Source of the DNA: Rhodothermales bacterium
Lineage (GTDB): Bacteria; Bacteroidota; Rhodothermia; Rhodothermales; UBA10348
Assembly (NCBI GenBank): GCA_040221055.1
Contig: JAVJVN010000019.1
Coordinates: 62,001-126,000 of the forward strand
Direction: 5' to 3'
Length of the DNA: 64,000 nucleotides
Positions 50,615 through 59,138 of the stretch are shown piece by piece (position 1 is the first letter of the stretch; every line of letters begins with the position of its first letter). Below the pieces are notes generated by a model. The model was not told the origin of the DNA. It was given only the letters and a program-made list of their open reading frames with translations, and did not search any database. The position numbers and the translations under genes are program-made.

Positions 50615-51386
50615 GGCGGAAGCGGACCGGCAGTGTCATGTACACGCGAACCGGACGGCTGCGCTGCATGGCTGGTTCGAACCGGAGCTGCATGACACCC
50701 TCGATGGCCGCATCGTCCAGGACCTTGTGGACGCCGCGTGCAATGGTCGGGTCGGACGGTGTGCCGTCCGCATTCACGACGATCTGTACCACGACGGTGC
50801 CTTCCAGGCCGGACTTGCGGGCGAGTGCGGGATACTCGACCAACTCATACAGTTTCTGCAGTCCGCCAATGATTTCCGGTGCCTGCTCGACGACCGTGAA
50901 GATCTCATTTTCATCTTCTTCCACTTCTGCTGGTCCCGGCGGGAGGGGTGGAGGCAGGTCGGACGGCGCATCCATGTCCAGGAAGGCATCCAGATCCAAT
51001 TCCTCTTCGTCGAGGTCAATGTCGTCGGGGACTTCCACCGGCACCGGAGGGCGAGGCGGCGGCGGAGGCTTCGGGACCTGCTGGGTCTGCAGGATTTCCT
51101 CCATCTGGACCACTTCCTGGTCGGGCGCATTGTCGAACGTGACCGCATCGGCCGTGAAGTCCAGGCGGAAGGCCACCAGCATGAGACCGATGGACAGAAC
51201 GACACCGGCCTGGCCGGTCGTGAGGTACTCGTTGCGGCGGGCCCGGTAGCTGCTGCCGCGCTCCGCGAACCGCGCTTCGAGGGTTTCTTTCGGGATGGCC
51301 CCGTCGGTCAACGGGGTCTTCGGAAGACGGCCGAAGGAACGGCCATAAGCAGGGAGGAATTTTCCGATCAGGAAGGGGTGACGCAT
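50607..51386 (-). CDS. TonB-family energy transducer protein (second)
   Basis: A 259-residue protein with one membrane helix (about 55-70, AGVVLSIGLMLVAFRL), a Pro-rich linker (KPPPPPRPPVPVEVP) that changes to a strongly acidic segment (DDIDLDEEELDLDAFLDMD) and a C-terminal TonB domain (LYELVEYPALARKSGLEGTVVVQIVVNADGTPSDPTIARGVH ... AIEGVMQLRFEPAMQRSRPV). Start ATG 51386 is proposed; the frame is open for 57 more codons upstream without homology. The end overlaps the convergent GCS2-CBS gene by 8 bases. No receptor or ExbBD gene is adjacent. It shares the acidic-linker design with the TonB at 15.3 kb. Confidence 0.88.
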   Translation of the reverse strand: MRHPFLIGKFLPAYGRSFGRLPKTPLTDGAIPKETLEARFAERGSSYRARRNEYLTTGQAGVVLSIGLMLVAFRLDFTADAVTFDNAPDQEVVQMEEILQTQQVPKPPPPPRPPVPVEVPDDIDLDEEELDLDAFLDMDAPSDLPPPLPPGPAEVEEDENEIFTVVEQAPEIIGGLQKLYELVEYPALARKSGLEGTVVVQIVVNADGTPSDPTIARGVHKVLDDAAIEGVMQLRFEPAMQRSRPVRVYMTLPVRFRLN

Positions 51387-51576
51387 GAAGATGCCGAAGG
51401 GATGACGGTTGGGTTTCGTCCGCACTACGACCCGTTCGAGCCGATTGTTGGGGCAGGTTTCGCGAAGAGTGGAGCCTTCACATATTCTTGCGCCCGGGTG
51501 CACACGTTCTTTGCCGAACGAGTCATATTCGCGTAACACGATCGTACGCAGCGGCATCCGGCTGCGCGCGCTGGGT

Positions 51577-51858
51577 TCAGCGCATGCCCAGAGGTTCGTC
51601 CGCCTCGGCCTTCAGGGCGTCTTTTTCTTCCTTGCTCAAATCCTGCCAGTGCCTGTCCTCGAGCGCGGCATGGAGTGCGTGGAGAAGCAGGAGATTGGCT
51701 TCGGGATGACGCTGTCGGACAATTTTCCACGCCAGGACCGCACCGAGCTTCCTGAGATCGCCCACGGTCACGATATCCACATTCCGAAGCCATTCTGCGG
51801 ATGCGGGACCGAGGTTCCGGAGAGCCGTGACCGGTTCATGATCACCAGGCAATGACAT
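51577..51858 (-). CDS. TfoX C-terminal-domain protein
   Basis: A 93-residue protein matching the TfoX_C helical domain (LRNLGPASAEWLRNVDIVTVGDLRKLGAVLAWKIVRQRHPEANLLLLHALHAALEDRHWQDLSKEEKDAL), which resembles a helix-hairpin-helix-like bundle. In gamma-proteobacteria TfoX/Sxy activates competence genes, but stand-alone TfoX_C proteins are common and of unknown function. Start ATG 51858 (MSLPGDHEPVT), with ATG 51867 as an alternative; divergent from the M28 peptidase gene with about 50 bases between the starts. Confidence 0.82.
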   Translation of the reverse strand: MSLPGDHEPVTALRNLGPASAEWLRNVDIVTVGDLRKLGAVLAWKIVRQRHPEANLLLLHALHAALEDRHWQDLSKEEKDALKAEADEPLGMR

Positions 51859-51909
51859 ATGCGGCATGCGACACGTAGATTGAAGGAAATTCAGATACCC
51901 GCTTGGATC

Positions 51910-53274
51910 ATGCGTTCTTTGTTCTGTTCCCTTGCCCTGCTCTTTACTCTCGGCTCCGCGGCCAGACCCGCCACTGCCCAGGCCACCCTTCCGCCCGACG
52001 ACAACGTCGAAAGGATCATTGAAGCCGCCATGGCGGACAGTGCCGCGTGGGACCGCCTGGCCTATCTGACCGATACATTCGGTCCTCGATTCTCTGGCTC
52101 CGCCAACTTGGAGCGGGCCATTGAATGGATTCAGGAGGAAATGAAGCGGGACGGACTTGAGAACGTCCGCGGAGAACCCGTCATGGTCCCGAACTGGGTC
52201 CGTGGCGACGAGAAGCTGGTCATCCTTGAACCCCACGAACGCGAATTGGGCGTGCTGGGGCTCGGCGGTTCCATTGGCACGGGTCCTGGTGGCGTGACCG
52301 GCGAGGTACTCGTAGTGAACTCCTTCGATGAACTCGCTGCGGCACCGGAGCGGGCGGTCGGGAAGATCGTGCTCTGGAACGTGGCCTTCACCTCCTATGG
52401 CGCGACCGTCGCGTACCGATCCCAAGGCGCCATCCGCGCGGCTGCGGCGGGCGCCATCGCCAGCCTGGTCCGGTCTGTCGGTCCGTTTTCCATGTATACC
52501 CCGCATACGGGCAACTCGGCCTACGATGAAAACATTCCCCGCATTCCGCACGCGGCCATCACGGTGGAAGATGCCATGATGATGCAGCGCATGCAGGACC
52601 GGGGGCAGACCATCCGGGTGCGCCTGGAGATGGATGCCCAGTGGCTGCCCGATGCGCTCTCGCACAACGTGGTGGGAGAAATCACGGGATCCGAGTTTCC
52701 GGACGAAATCATCGTGATGGGCGGCCACATCGATTCCTGGGATGTCGGTACGGGGGCCATGGATGATGCCGGGGGATGCGTCGTGGCCTGGGAGGCCCTG
52801 CGCATCATGAAAGATCTGGGCCTGCGCCCGAAGCGTACCATCCGGGTAGTCATGTGGACCAATGAAGAGAACGGGCTGAGGGGCGGCAATGCCTATCGGG
52901 ATGCTCATGAAGCTGAACTCGACAACCATGTGCTGGCCATGGAATCGGATGCCGGCGTGTTCAAGCCCATCGGGTTCGGGTTCACAGGCAGCAATCGGGC
53001 CTTTGACCTCATCCAGGCCATCGGGAAACGACTGGAGCCCCTCGGTTCTGGTACCATCACCCGGGGCGGAGGCGGAGCCGACATCGGCCCCATCATGCAG
53101 CGCGGCGTCCCGGGGATGGGGCTGAACGTGGACGGCTCGAAATACTTCTGGTACCATCACACGAACGCCGACTACGTAGACAAACTGGACCCCCACGACG
53201 TGGCCCTGTCCACGGCGACCATGGCCGTCATGGCCTGGTCGGTGGCCAACATGGACGAGAGGCTGCCCCGCTGA
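51910..53274 (+). CDS. Exported M28 zinc aminopeptidase (carboxypeptidase Q-like)
   Basis: A 454-residue protein with a signal peptide (1-22, FCSLALLFTLGSAARPATAQ). A PA-domain-like insert (about 90-210) is followed by the M28 catalytic core with ligands in VMGGHIDSWDVGTGAMDDAGG (His and Asp), WTNEENGLRGG (Glu pair), MESDAGVF (Asp) and WYHHTNADYVDKLDPHD (His). It releases N-terminal residues or splits dipeptides in the periplasm or outside. Start ATG 51910; an upstream ATG in frame gives a poorer signal. It ends 5 bases before the type III PKS gene, so it may be the first gene of that operon, though its function appears unrelated. Confidence 0.93.
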   Translation: MRSLFCSLALLFTLGSAARPATAQATLPPDDNVERIIEAAMADSAAWDRLAYLTDTFGPRFSGSANLERAIEWIQEEMKRDGLENVRGEPVMVPNWVRGDEKLVILEPHERELGVLGLGGSIGTGPGGVTGEVLVVNSFDELAAAPERAVGKIVLWNVAFTSYGATVAYRSQGAIRAAAAGAIASLVRSVGPFSMYTPHTGNSAYDENIPRIPHAAITVEDAMMMQRMQDRGQTIRVRLEMDAQWLPDALSHNVVGEITGSEFPDEIIVMGGHIDSWDVGTGAMDDAGGCVVAWEALRIMKDLGLRPKRTIRVVMWTNEENGLRGGNAYRDAHEAELDNHVLAMESDAGVFKPIGFGFTGSNRAFDLIQAIGKRLEPLGSGTITRGGGGADIGPIMQRGVPGMGLNVDGSKYFWYHHTNADYVDKLDPHDVALSTATMAVMAWSVANMDERLPR

Positions 53275-53279
53275 GCACG

Positions 53280-54416
53280 GTGCCGAATGCCCATATCGTT
53301 GGTTGGGGCACGGCCGTCCCGGCGCACAGGTATGCCCAGGAAGACATCGGTGCCATCCTCGGGCGCGATCTGGAGCCCGGGTCCCGCAATGCGCGGTTCC
53401 TGGATCTGATTTACCGCCAATCGGGGATTTCCTGGCGGCACAGCGTGATTCCGGACTGGCGGACCGGCAAGGCCGACGGTGTTTTCTTCAAGGGTGAAGA
53501 AGGCCGGTGGCTGTCCCCTTCGACGGGTGAACGGAATGCCATCTACGAGCGGGAGGCGCCCGGGCTGTTCGAGCAAGCCGCACGTCAGGCCATGGACGGG
53601 ATCCCACCGGAATCGGTGACCCATGTCATCACGGTATCCTGCACGGGCTTTTTTGCCCCGGGCCCGGACTTCGTACTGGCGCAGCGTCTGGGTTTGCGGC
53701 CGGGCGTGGAGCGGTATCATCTGGGATTCATGGGATGCTATGCGGCGTTGCCTGCACTGAAGATGGCGCGGCAATTCGTTCTGGCACAGGAGGATGCGGT
53801 CGTGCTCGTGGTATGCGCCGAGCTGTGCACGCTGCACCTCCAGTCCGCCGGTTCCTTGGACAGCATGATTGCTGCCAGCGTGTTCGCGGATGGGGCGGCG
53901 GCGACGGTCGTCGCCGCCGCCCCCAGGGAAGGGTCGTACCGGCTGGACGGTTTCGCCAGTTTCGTGGCCCCGGACAGCGAAGCCGACATGGCCTGGCGGA
54001 TAGGGGATCGCGGATTCGACATGATCCTGTCCACGTACGTCCCGGATATCCTGAAGGCCAACATCCGGGGGATTGTGGAGAGTCTGGGGTTGGCTGCCGG
54101 TGGCGGGAATGAGCAGGGATTGGTGGAAGTGGATACCTGGGCGGTGCATCCCGGTGGACGGGCCATCCTGGACAAGGTCACGGAAGGGCTGGGGTTGGAG
54201 CAGGGGCCCGCACATGGACCGGATGCAGGAACCGAAGATCCGCTGGCGCCCTCGCGGCAGGTATTGGACCGGTATGGCAACATGAGCTCGCCGACCATCC
54301 TGTTCGTGCTGGAGGCACTCCGGGCGCAACCCCCGAAAGGTCCGTCGGACCGGGTCTGTGCCATGGCGTTCGGACCCGGCCTGACGGTCGAAACCATGCT
54401 CTTGACGCGAACGTGA
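53280..54416 (+). CDS. Type III polyketide synthase (chalcone/stilbene synthase family)
   Basis: A homodimeric KAS-like enzyme of 378 residues that builds phenolic or pyrone rings from a CoA starter and malonyl-CoA. The catalytic triad is visible: Cys153 in GFMGCYAALPAL, His290 in AVHPGGRAIL and Asn334 in YGNMSSPTILFVL. The sequence VTHVITVSCTGFFAPGPD is also a family mark. GTG start at 53280. It precedes a methyltransferase (one to four base overlap) and a flavin hydroxylase, the same trio used for alkylresorcinol or alkylquinone lipids (compare Streptomyces srsABC). I infer a phenolic-lipid product; the starter acyl chain is unknown. Confidence 0.95.
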   Translation: MPNAHIVGWGTAVPAHRYAQEDIGAILGRDLEPGSRNARFLDLIYRQSGISWRHSVIPDWRTGKADGVFFKGEEGRWLSPSTGERNAIYEREAPGLFEQAARQAMDGIPPESVTHVITVSCTGFFAPGPDFVLAQRLGLRPGVERYHLGFMGCYAALPALKMARQFVLAQEDAVVLVVCAELCTLHLQSAGSLDSMIAASVFADGAAATVVAAAPREGSYRLDGFASFVAPDSEADMAWRIGDRGFDMILSTYVPDILKANIRGIVESLGLAAGGGNEQGLVEVDTWAVHPGGRAILDKVTEGLGLEQGPAHGPDAGTEDPLAPSRQVLDRYGNMSSPTILFVLEALRAQPPKGPSDRVCAMAFGPGLTVETMLLTRT

Positions 54417-55135
54417 TGCGCCGGCGCGATACCACGCTGACCGAGTTCATGGACCAACCGGATTGCGATCCGGACCGACTGGTCGCCACATTCCGGTCCT
54501 TTGGATCGGTCAATCGCCTGCTTTCGGGCTGGAACCGGGTCTACCGACGCGAAATCCGCCCCATACTGCGAAGCATGCCTGCCGGAGGGCCCGTGACGCT
54601 GCTTGACGTGGGTTGTGGGGGCGGAGATGTGCTTCACGCACTGGTCTTCCGCGCACGGCGGGAAGGCTACGATGTGCAAGGCACCGGCGTCGACCCGGAC
54701 CCGAGGGCCATCGCATTTGCCCGGGACCGGGGCCTGGAAGGCATCCGTTTCGTGGAAGGGCGCCTGGAAGACACGGACCTGGAAGCCGATATCGTAATTT
54801 CGAACCACGTCCTGCATCATCTTTCCGATCCGGAAGTGGCTGGGTTGCTTGTGCTTTCGCGGGAGCGGGCGCGCAGCGCGGTCATCCACAACGATATTGC
54901 CCGCAGCCGGACCGCGTTGGTGCTGTTCCAACTGCTCCGACCCTTTTATCCAGGCAGTTTCATCTGCGCGGACGGCACACGGTCCATCCGGCGCTCGTTC
55001 CGCCCTGCGGAATTGAAGGAGCTGGCCAGGCAGGCGGTGAAGGCGTCGAAGGCGGACGGAGGGTGGCGGCTCTTGCGCGCCGGACCATTCCGCACCGGTC
55101 TGGTCTGGACGGCCCGATCTGAGGCAGCCCAGTGA
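54416..55135 (+). CDS. Class I SAM-dependent methyltransferase
   Basis: A 239-residue methyltransferase. The SAM motif is VTLLDVGCGGGDVLHAL, the acidic strand-2 end is GTGVDPDPRAIAFAR, and motif IV-like DIVISNHVLHHLSD precedes a helix. The N-terminal extension (TLTEFMDQPDCDPDRLVATFRSFGSVNRLLSGWNRVYRREIRP) is a known cap region in this subgroup, which is often found beside type III PKS genes. It overlaps the PKS stop by one base (or four, if GTG 54413 is the start) and the next gene by four. Probable role: O- or C-methylation of the PKS product; inferred from context. Confidence 0.88.
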   Translation: MRRRDTTLTEFMDQPDCDPDRLVATFRSFGSVNRLLSGWNRVYRREIRPILRSMPAGGPVTLLDVGCGGGDVLHALVFRARREGYDVQGTGVDPDPRAIAFARDRGLEGIRFVEGRLEDTDLEADIVISNHVLHHLSDPEVAGLLVLSRERARSAVIHNDIARSRTALVLFQLLRPFYPGSFICADGTRSIRRSFRPAELKELARQAVKASKADGGWRLLRAGPFRTGLVWTARSEAAQ

Positions 55136-56241
55136 GTGGCCCGTCGGTTGGCATCGTCGGGGCGGGTCCGGTTGGCATGTATCTGGCCTTGCGCCTTGTC
55201 CGGTCGGGCTTCGATGTGCGTGTCTACGACGGCCGGCGCGAGGTCCGTCCCCACAGCCGGTCCATCGGCATCCATCCACCGGCTGTCGCCCTGCTGCGTG
55301 ACCTGGGTCTGGGGCCCCGGCTGCTGGAACGGGCGTGTGTGGTGACCGCTGGCCAGGGGTGGTGGAACGGTCGGCCCGTGGGCCGCGTGGCGCTGGATGG
55401 GCTCGGCAGTCCCTTGCTGACGCTGCCGCAGCATGAGACGGAGCAGGCCCTCCAGGATCTGCTCCAACAGGAGGCGCCGGGCGTACTGCGTCTGGGGGAG
55501 AAGATGTCGGAGTCGGATGTTGAGGCGCTGGCGTCGGATTCGGGAGTCGTCGTGGGGTGCGACGGCAGGAATTCCGTCGTGCGAAAGTGGGCTGGATGTG
55601 CCTGGGAGGGTGGTTCGTATAGTCTGTCGTACGTCATGGGCGATGCCCCGGATACGACGCCCTTCGGTACCGAGGCGGTCATCATGCTCGGACGGAAGGG
55701 GCTCGTGGAGTGCTTTCCGCTGCCGGGAGGTGCGCGGCGATGGGTGGTCCGGCTCATGGCCCGCCCCGATATGGATGCCACGCTGCGTTCGGTGCTGAGC
55801 TCGGCGGTGGCGGACAGGACGCCCTTCAGGATCCATCCGGCGGCGTTCACCATGACATCGGCCTTCGGCGTTGAACGCTTCGAGAGCCGGCCCATGACCC
55901 GAGGTAAGGCGTTCCTGCTGGGGGATGCGGCGCACATCCTGAGCCCCATTGGCGGCCAGGGCATGAACCTGGGCTGGTTGGATGCCGAGGCGCTGCACCG
56001 TGCACTGATAAGGTTGCGGGCGGGGAGCGTCGGGGCCGGGAAAATCGCAAACCAATTCGCCGGGGAGCGCCGACGCGTTTTCCGGGCGGCCGCGCGCCGG
56101 GCCGAATTCAACATGTGGATGGGGGCGGCGTGCGGGCCCGGCGGCGCGGCCGCCCGGCGTTCGCTCATGGCCGTCGCCTTGGCACCGCGCATCCGTGATG
56201 CCTTCTTGCGCCGATTCACCATGGAAGGGTTGTCTGCCTAA
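55132..56241 (+). CDS. FAD-dependent monooxygenase (PHBH-fold aromatic hydroxylase)
   Basis: A 369-residue flavoprotein. The Rossmann motif is VGIVGAGPVGMYLALRLVRSGFDVRVYD, the second FAD motif is VVVGCDGRNSVVRKWAG (DG motif), and the third is RGKAFLLGDAAHILSPIGGQGMNLG (GD motif). These three mark the p-hydroxybenzoate hydroxylase/UbiH group. The GTG start overlaps the methyltransferase stop (GTGA). In related clusters such an enzyme oxidises the phenolic lipid ring to a hydroquinone or quinone; that is my inference here. The operon appears to end here, 50 bases before the amidase gene. Confidence 0.9.
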   Translation: MSGPSVGIVGAGPVGMYLALRLVRSGFDVRVYDGRREVRPHSRSIGIHPPAVALLRDLGLGPRLLERACVVTAGQGWWNGRPVGRVALDGLGSPLLTLPQHETEQALQDLLQQEAPGVLRLGEKMSESDVEALASDSGVVVGCDGRNSVVRKWAGCAWEGGSYSLSYVMGDAPDTTPFGTEAVIMLGRKGLVECFPLPGGARRWVVRLMARPDMDATLRSVLSSAVADRTPFRIHPAAFTMTSAFGVERFESRPMTRGKAFLLGDAAHILSPIGGQGMNLGWLDAEALHRALIRLRAGSVGAGKIANQFAGERRRVFRAAARRAEFNMWMGAACGPGGAAARRSLMAVALAPRIRDAFLRRFTMEGLSA

Positions 56242-56291
56242 AGACATGCGGAAATGGGCCGATACCCCGCAAAAGGAGACAAACCCCGCCC

Positions 56292-57275
56292 ATGAATCGC
56301 ATGCGCATCTTTTACAGCCTGCTATTTGCCGTCATCACCTTGGCCACGCCGGCCCTTGCTCAGACGGTTACGCCGACCGCCGGGGAAGGCATCTGGTCTG
56401 TCCTGCGCCGAAGCGGAATTACGCCCACGCCGGAATCTGTTGCCGAATTCAAATCCTTGAATGCGGATGCGTTGCGTGGCGGTTCGACGCTGCATGCCGG
56501 ACGCGCCTATCGTCTTCCCGAATCGGAAGACGTCCAAACAGAACCGCTGTTCGGACCGTCTTATGAGCGGGTGGACCGGATAAGCGATGTCCTGGAGGAC
56601 CATGTCTACTATCTGGTATCCGGCCACGGAGGCCCCGATCCGGGCGCCATCGGACGCTATAACGGAACGCGGATCTACGAAGACGAGATTGCCTACGATA
56701 CCATGCTGCGCACCGCACGCGAGCTCATGCGTCACGGGGCCACGGTGGAAATCATCATCCAGGACCCCGACGATGGCATCCGCGACGTGGAAATCCTGTC
56801 CGGGGACACCGATGAGCGGCATGCCGATGGCACGCTCATTCCGGCCAACCCGGTCAAGAAATTGCGTCAGCGGACCGAACTCATAAACACGCTGGCCAGG
56901 AAACATGCCCGCACGGCGAAGGTCCAGCGGGTGCTCTCCCTCCATGTGGATGCCACGGGCCTCAAGAATGAACCGCAGATTGATGTCCACTTCGTGCACG
57001 CCACGCCCGCGGGATACCGCATTGGGCGCACCCTGTCGAATACGATCAAGGCCAACTACGACGAGCATCAGCCCGGTCGGGGATACCGGCAGCGGATTGA
57101 GCGCCGGAACCTGTATATCCTGCAGAACACCATTCCTCCAGCGGTTCTGGTCGAGCTCGGAAACATCCGCCATCGGGGCGATCAATACCGCCTGATGAAG
57201 CCGGCCAACCGACAGGCACTGGCCGAGTGGCTGACGCAGGGCGTTCTTGCCGAAGCGGGTGCCGTGAAGTCCTGA
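56292..57275 (+). CDS. N-acetylmuramoyl-L-alanine amidase (AmiC/CwlM type, Amidase_3)
   Basis: A 327-residue exported amidase that cuts the bond between MurNAc and L-Ala of peptidoglycan. A signal peptide (1-23) is followed by a LysM-like cell-wall segment (about 30-78: GEGIWSVLRRSGITPTPESVAEF, LHAGRAYRLPE). The Amidase_3 catalytic domain (about 105-320) shows zinc and catalytic residues His112 in YLVSGHGGPDPGA, Glu in EDEIAYDTML, His in LSLHVDA and Glu in VLVELGN. It may be the target of the EnvC-like activator at 45.5 kb. The gene is preceded by a short gap with AAGGAGA nine bases upstream of the ATG, a good ribosome-binding site. Confidence 0.92.
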   Translation: MNRMRIFYSLLFAVITLATPALAQTVTPTAGEGIWSVLRRSGITPTPESVAEFKSLNADALRGGSTLHAGRAYRLPESEDVQTEPLFGPSYERVDRISDVLEDHVYYLVSGHGGPDPGAIGRYNGTRIYEDEIAYDTMLRTARELMRHGATVEIIIQDPDDGIRDVEILSGDTDERHADGTLIPANPVKKLRQRTELINTLARKHARTAKVQRVLSLHVDATGLKNEPQIDVHFVHATPAGYRIGRTLSNTIKANYDEHQPGRGYRQRIERRNLYILQNTIPPAVLVELGNIRHRGDQYRLMKPANRQALAEWLTQGVLAEAGAVKS

Positions 57276-57360
57276 CGCGTGCATTTTTTCGTACGCTGCA
57301 AGAGCAACCTCCTGCGGGTCCAATCGTAGTGCGGGGCATCACCCCAAAACGATTGAAACC

Positions 57361-58077
57361 ATGGCCCGTACCAGCACGCCCGTTCTACTCTTCTTGCTTG
57401 CTTTCATCGCACTCCCGGCAGCGGGTCAGTCCGCATTCCGTGGCGAAGGCGGTGTGTCGTTCATGATCGGTGTTCCCCAGGGTGACTTCGGGGACCAGGT
57501 TGACAACCTCGGATTCGGTGGATCGCTGTATGGGGCGTTCGGTCCGGCATCGTCCCCCATCCTCGTCGGAGCCGATCTGGGTTTCCTGATCTATGGCCAT
57601 GAGCGGCGCAGCGAACCCTTCTCCACGACCATTCCGGACGTGACGGTCGACGTGACGACCTCGAACAACCTGGTTTCCGGGCATCTTTTTGCCCGTCTGC
57701 AGCCGGCCGAGGGCCCCTTCCGTCCGTATCTGGATGCGCTCTTCGGATTCAAGTACCTGTTCACGGAGACGAGCATCCAATCCGAAGGATTCAACGATGG
57801 GAACGGCAACGTGGCCAGTTCAACCAACTTTGATGACACGGCCGTCAGCTACGGATTCGGCGGTGGCGTACAGATCCAGGTCTATGACGGAGCGAACAAT
57901 CCGGACGCACCCTCGGCGGTCTATATCGAACTCGGAGGTCGATACCTGCTGGGCGGAGAGGCCGACTATCTGAAGGAGGGATCCATCCGGCGTGAGAATG
58001 GCCGCGTTGCCTTTGACGTGACCCGTTCCCGGACCGATTTGATGACGGTCAATCTGGGCGTCGGGATCCGGTTCTGA
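57361..58077 (+). CDS. Outer-membrane beta-barrel protein
   Basis: A 238-residue protein with a signal peptide (MARTSTPVLLFLLAFIALPAAGQS) and a barrel pattern of about eight to ten strands rich in aromatic and Gly residues (GGVSFMIGVPQGDFGDQVDNLGFGGSLYGAF, YIELGGRYLLGG). The last residue is Phe in VNLGVGIRF, an outer-membrane targeting signal. It resembles the OMP_b-brl family used by many Bacteroidota, function unknown. The 3' end overlaps the convergent small gene on the other strand by 29 bases. Confidence 0.85.
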   Translation: MARTSTPVLLFLLAFIALPAAGQSAFRGEGGVSFMIGVPQGDFGDQVDNLGFGGSLYGAFGPASSPILVGADLGFLIYGHERRSEPFSTTIPDVTVDVTTSNNLVSGHLFARLQPAEGPFRPYLDALFGFKYLFTETSIQSEGFNDGNGNVASSTNFDDTAVSYGFGGGVQIQVYDGANNPDAPSAVYIELGGRYLLGGEADYLKEGSIRRENGRVAFDVTRSRTDLMTVNLGVGIRF

Positions 58078-58318
58078 TCCGGCCCACATCATCTCCGGTC
58101 GCGCCTTTCTTCAGGTCGCTGAAAACGCCTTCTTTGAGGTCCCGATCTATTTGCTCGGACACCCATTCCTGTTCGAGGAAGGCCATCATTTCGACGCCGT
58201 ACGTGTCCACGAAATAGGTGGCCAGTGCGCGCGTCTGGGGAATGGACGGGTCGACCTGGATGCCGGCATTCAACAGGAACGACTGGATCTTGAGCGAGAG
58301 GCTGTCTACAGGATGCAT
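58049..58318 (-). CDS. Small soluble protein, uncertain
   Basis: An 89-residue frame. The core DSLSLKIQSFLLNAGIQVDPSIPQTRALATYFVDTYGVEMMAFLEQEWVSEQIDRDLKEG looks like a real helical protein, but no family is recognised. The C-terminal 20 residues (GATGDDVGRIRTGSRRPD) overlap the end of the barrel gene on the other strand, so the real stop may be the natural tail of a short gene. It sits downstream of the dimeric-barrel gene by 50 bases on the same strand and could be the last gene of the PP2C-STAS operon. Confidence 0.45.
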   Translation of the reverse strand: MHPVDSLSLKIQSFLLNAGIQVDPSIPQTRALATYFVDTYGVEMMAFLEQEWVSEQIDRDLKEGVFSDLKKGATGDDVGRIRTGSRRPD

Positions 58319-58368
58319 GCGATAACGGAAAGGATCGTGCTTTTCCCGGTTATCGGATGATCGTACTC

Positions 58369-59124
58369 CTATTTCAAGTTTGATCCGGCAATGACGGAAT
58401 ATCCTTTCACCGTCACCTCGTCACTGGTCCGGGTGCGCTCGCGGGTGCTCGGGTTCAGCGTCATTTTCCACTGGTACAAGGACGACAGCATGGGCTCTGC
58501 GCGCGACAGCAGTTCGGAGAATTTCCCGCTGTTCTCATAGGCGATGGCCTGCTCATGGCTGTCCCATACCGTGATGGACAGGCCTTCATGCTTTTCCTCC
58601 ATGCCGATGAGGAAAGCGGCACGGCATCCGTCCACCTTCAGCAGCTCGGGGACGAGTTCATCGTTGTACAACGCACTCAGTGCATCGAATTTGCCAGGGA
58701 GAACCTTGGAATGCAGGATGCGGATATACGTATTGTCCGTCAACTCCGGCAAGACCTCTTCCTCGGGCGTCCCTGCGACGACAGGCATGGCCTGAACCAC
58801 AGGCTCCTCGCGTACGGGGCGGTACTCCAGCGTATTGTCGGCCGAGAGCTGGATTTTCCATTCCGTGGAAACCGCCTCGAACGGCTCGTTTTCGGAAAGC
58901 AGACTCACGTATTCCGGGGATGACTCCCAGGCGTGTGCCTTCTCGGCCGACTCCCAGAGCGTGAACGACATGAAGTCGCCCACGACATCCGTGTTGTGGA
59001 TGAGGGTCGCGAACCGGCAACCGTCTATGGCGCGCAGCGTGGGGCCAATGCGGTGCTCATAGAACCGGACAAAGGCCGCGGCCGATTCCGGCTTGATGGT
59101 CAGGTCGACGAATCGCATGAACAT
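58369..59124 (-). CDS. Tandem dimeric alpha/beta-barrel (ABM-like) protein
   Basis: A 251-residue soluble protein made of two repeats of the ferredoxin-like dimeric alpha/beta barrel. Repeat one spans about 1-95 (MRFVDLTIKPESAAAFVRFYEHRIGPTLRAIDGCRFATLI ... FTLWESAEKAHAWESS) and repeat two about 130-225 (YIRILHSKVLPGKFDALSALYNDELVPELLKVDGCRAAFLI ... ITVWDSHEQAIAYENSGKF). Such folds occur in antibiotic-biosynthesis monooxygenase, EthD and heme-degrading enzymes, but no catalytic residues can be named. A linker rich in Val, Pro and Glu joins them. It lies 14 bases after the STAS gene in a PP2C-STAS operon. Confidence 0.8.
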   Translation of the reverse strand: MFMRFVDLTIKPESAAAFVRFYEHRIGPTLRAIDGCRFATLIHNTDVVGDFMSFTLWESAEKAHAWESSPEYVSLLSENEPFEAVSTEWKIQLSADNTLEYRPVREEPVVQAMPVVAGTPEEEVLPELTDNTYIRILHSKVLPGKFDALSALYNDELVPELLKVDGCRAAFLIGMEEKHEGLSITVWDSHEQAIAYENSGKFSELLSRAEPMLSSLYQWKMTLNPSTRERTRTSDEVTVKGYSVIAGSNLK

Positions 59125-59138
59125 GGGCGAACCTCACG

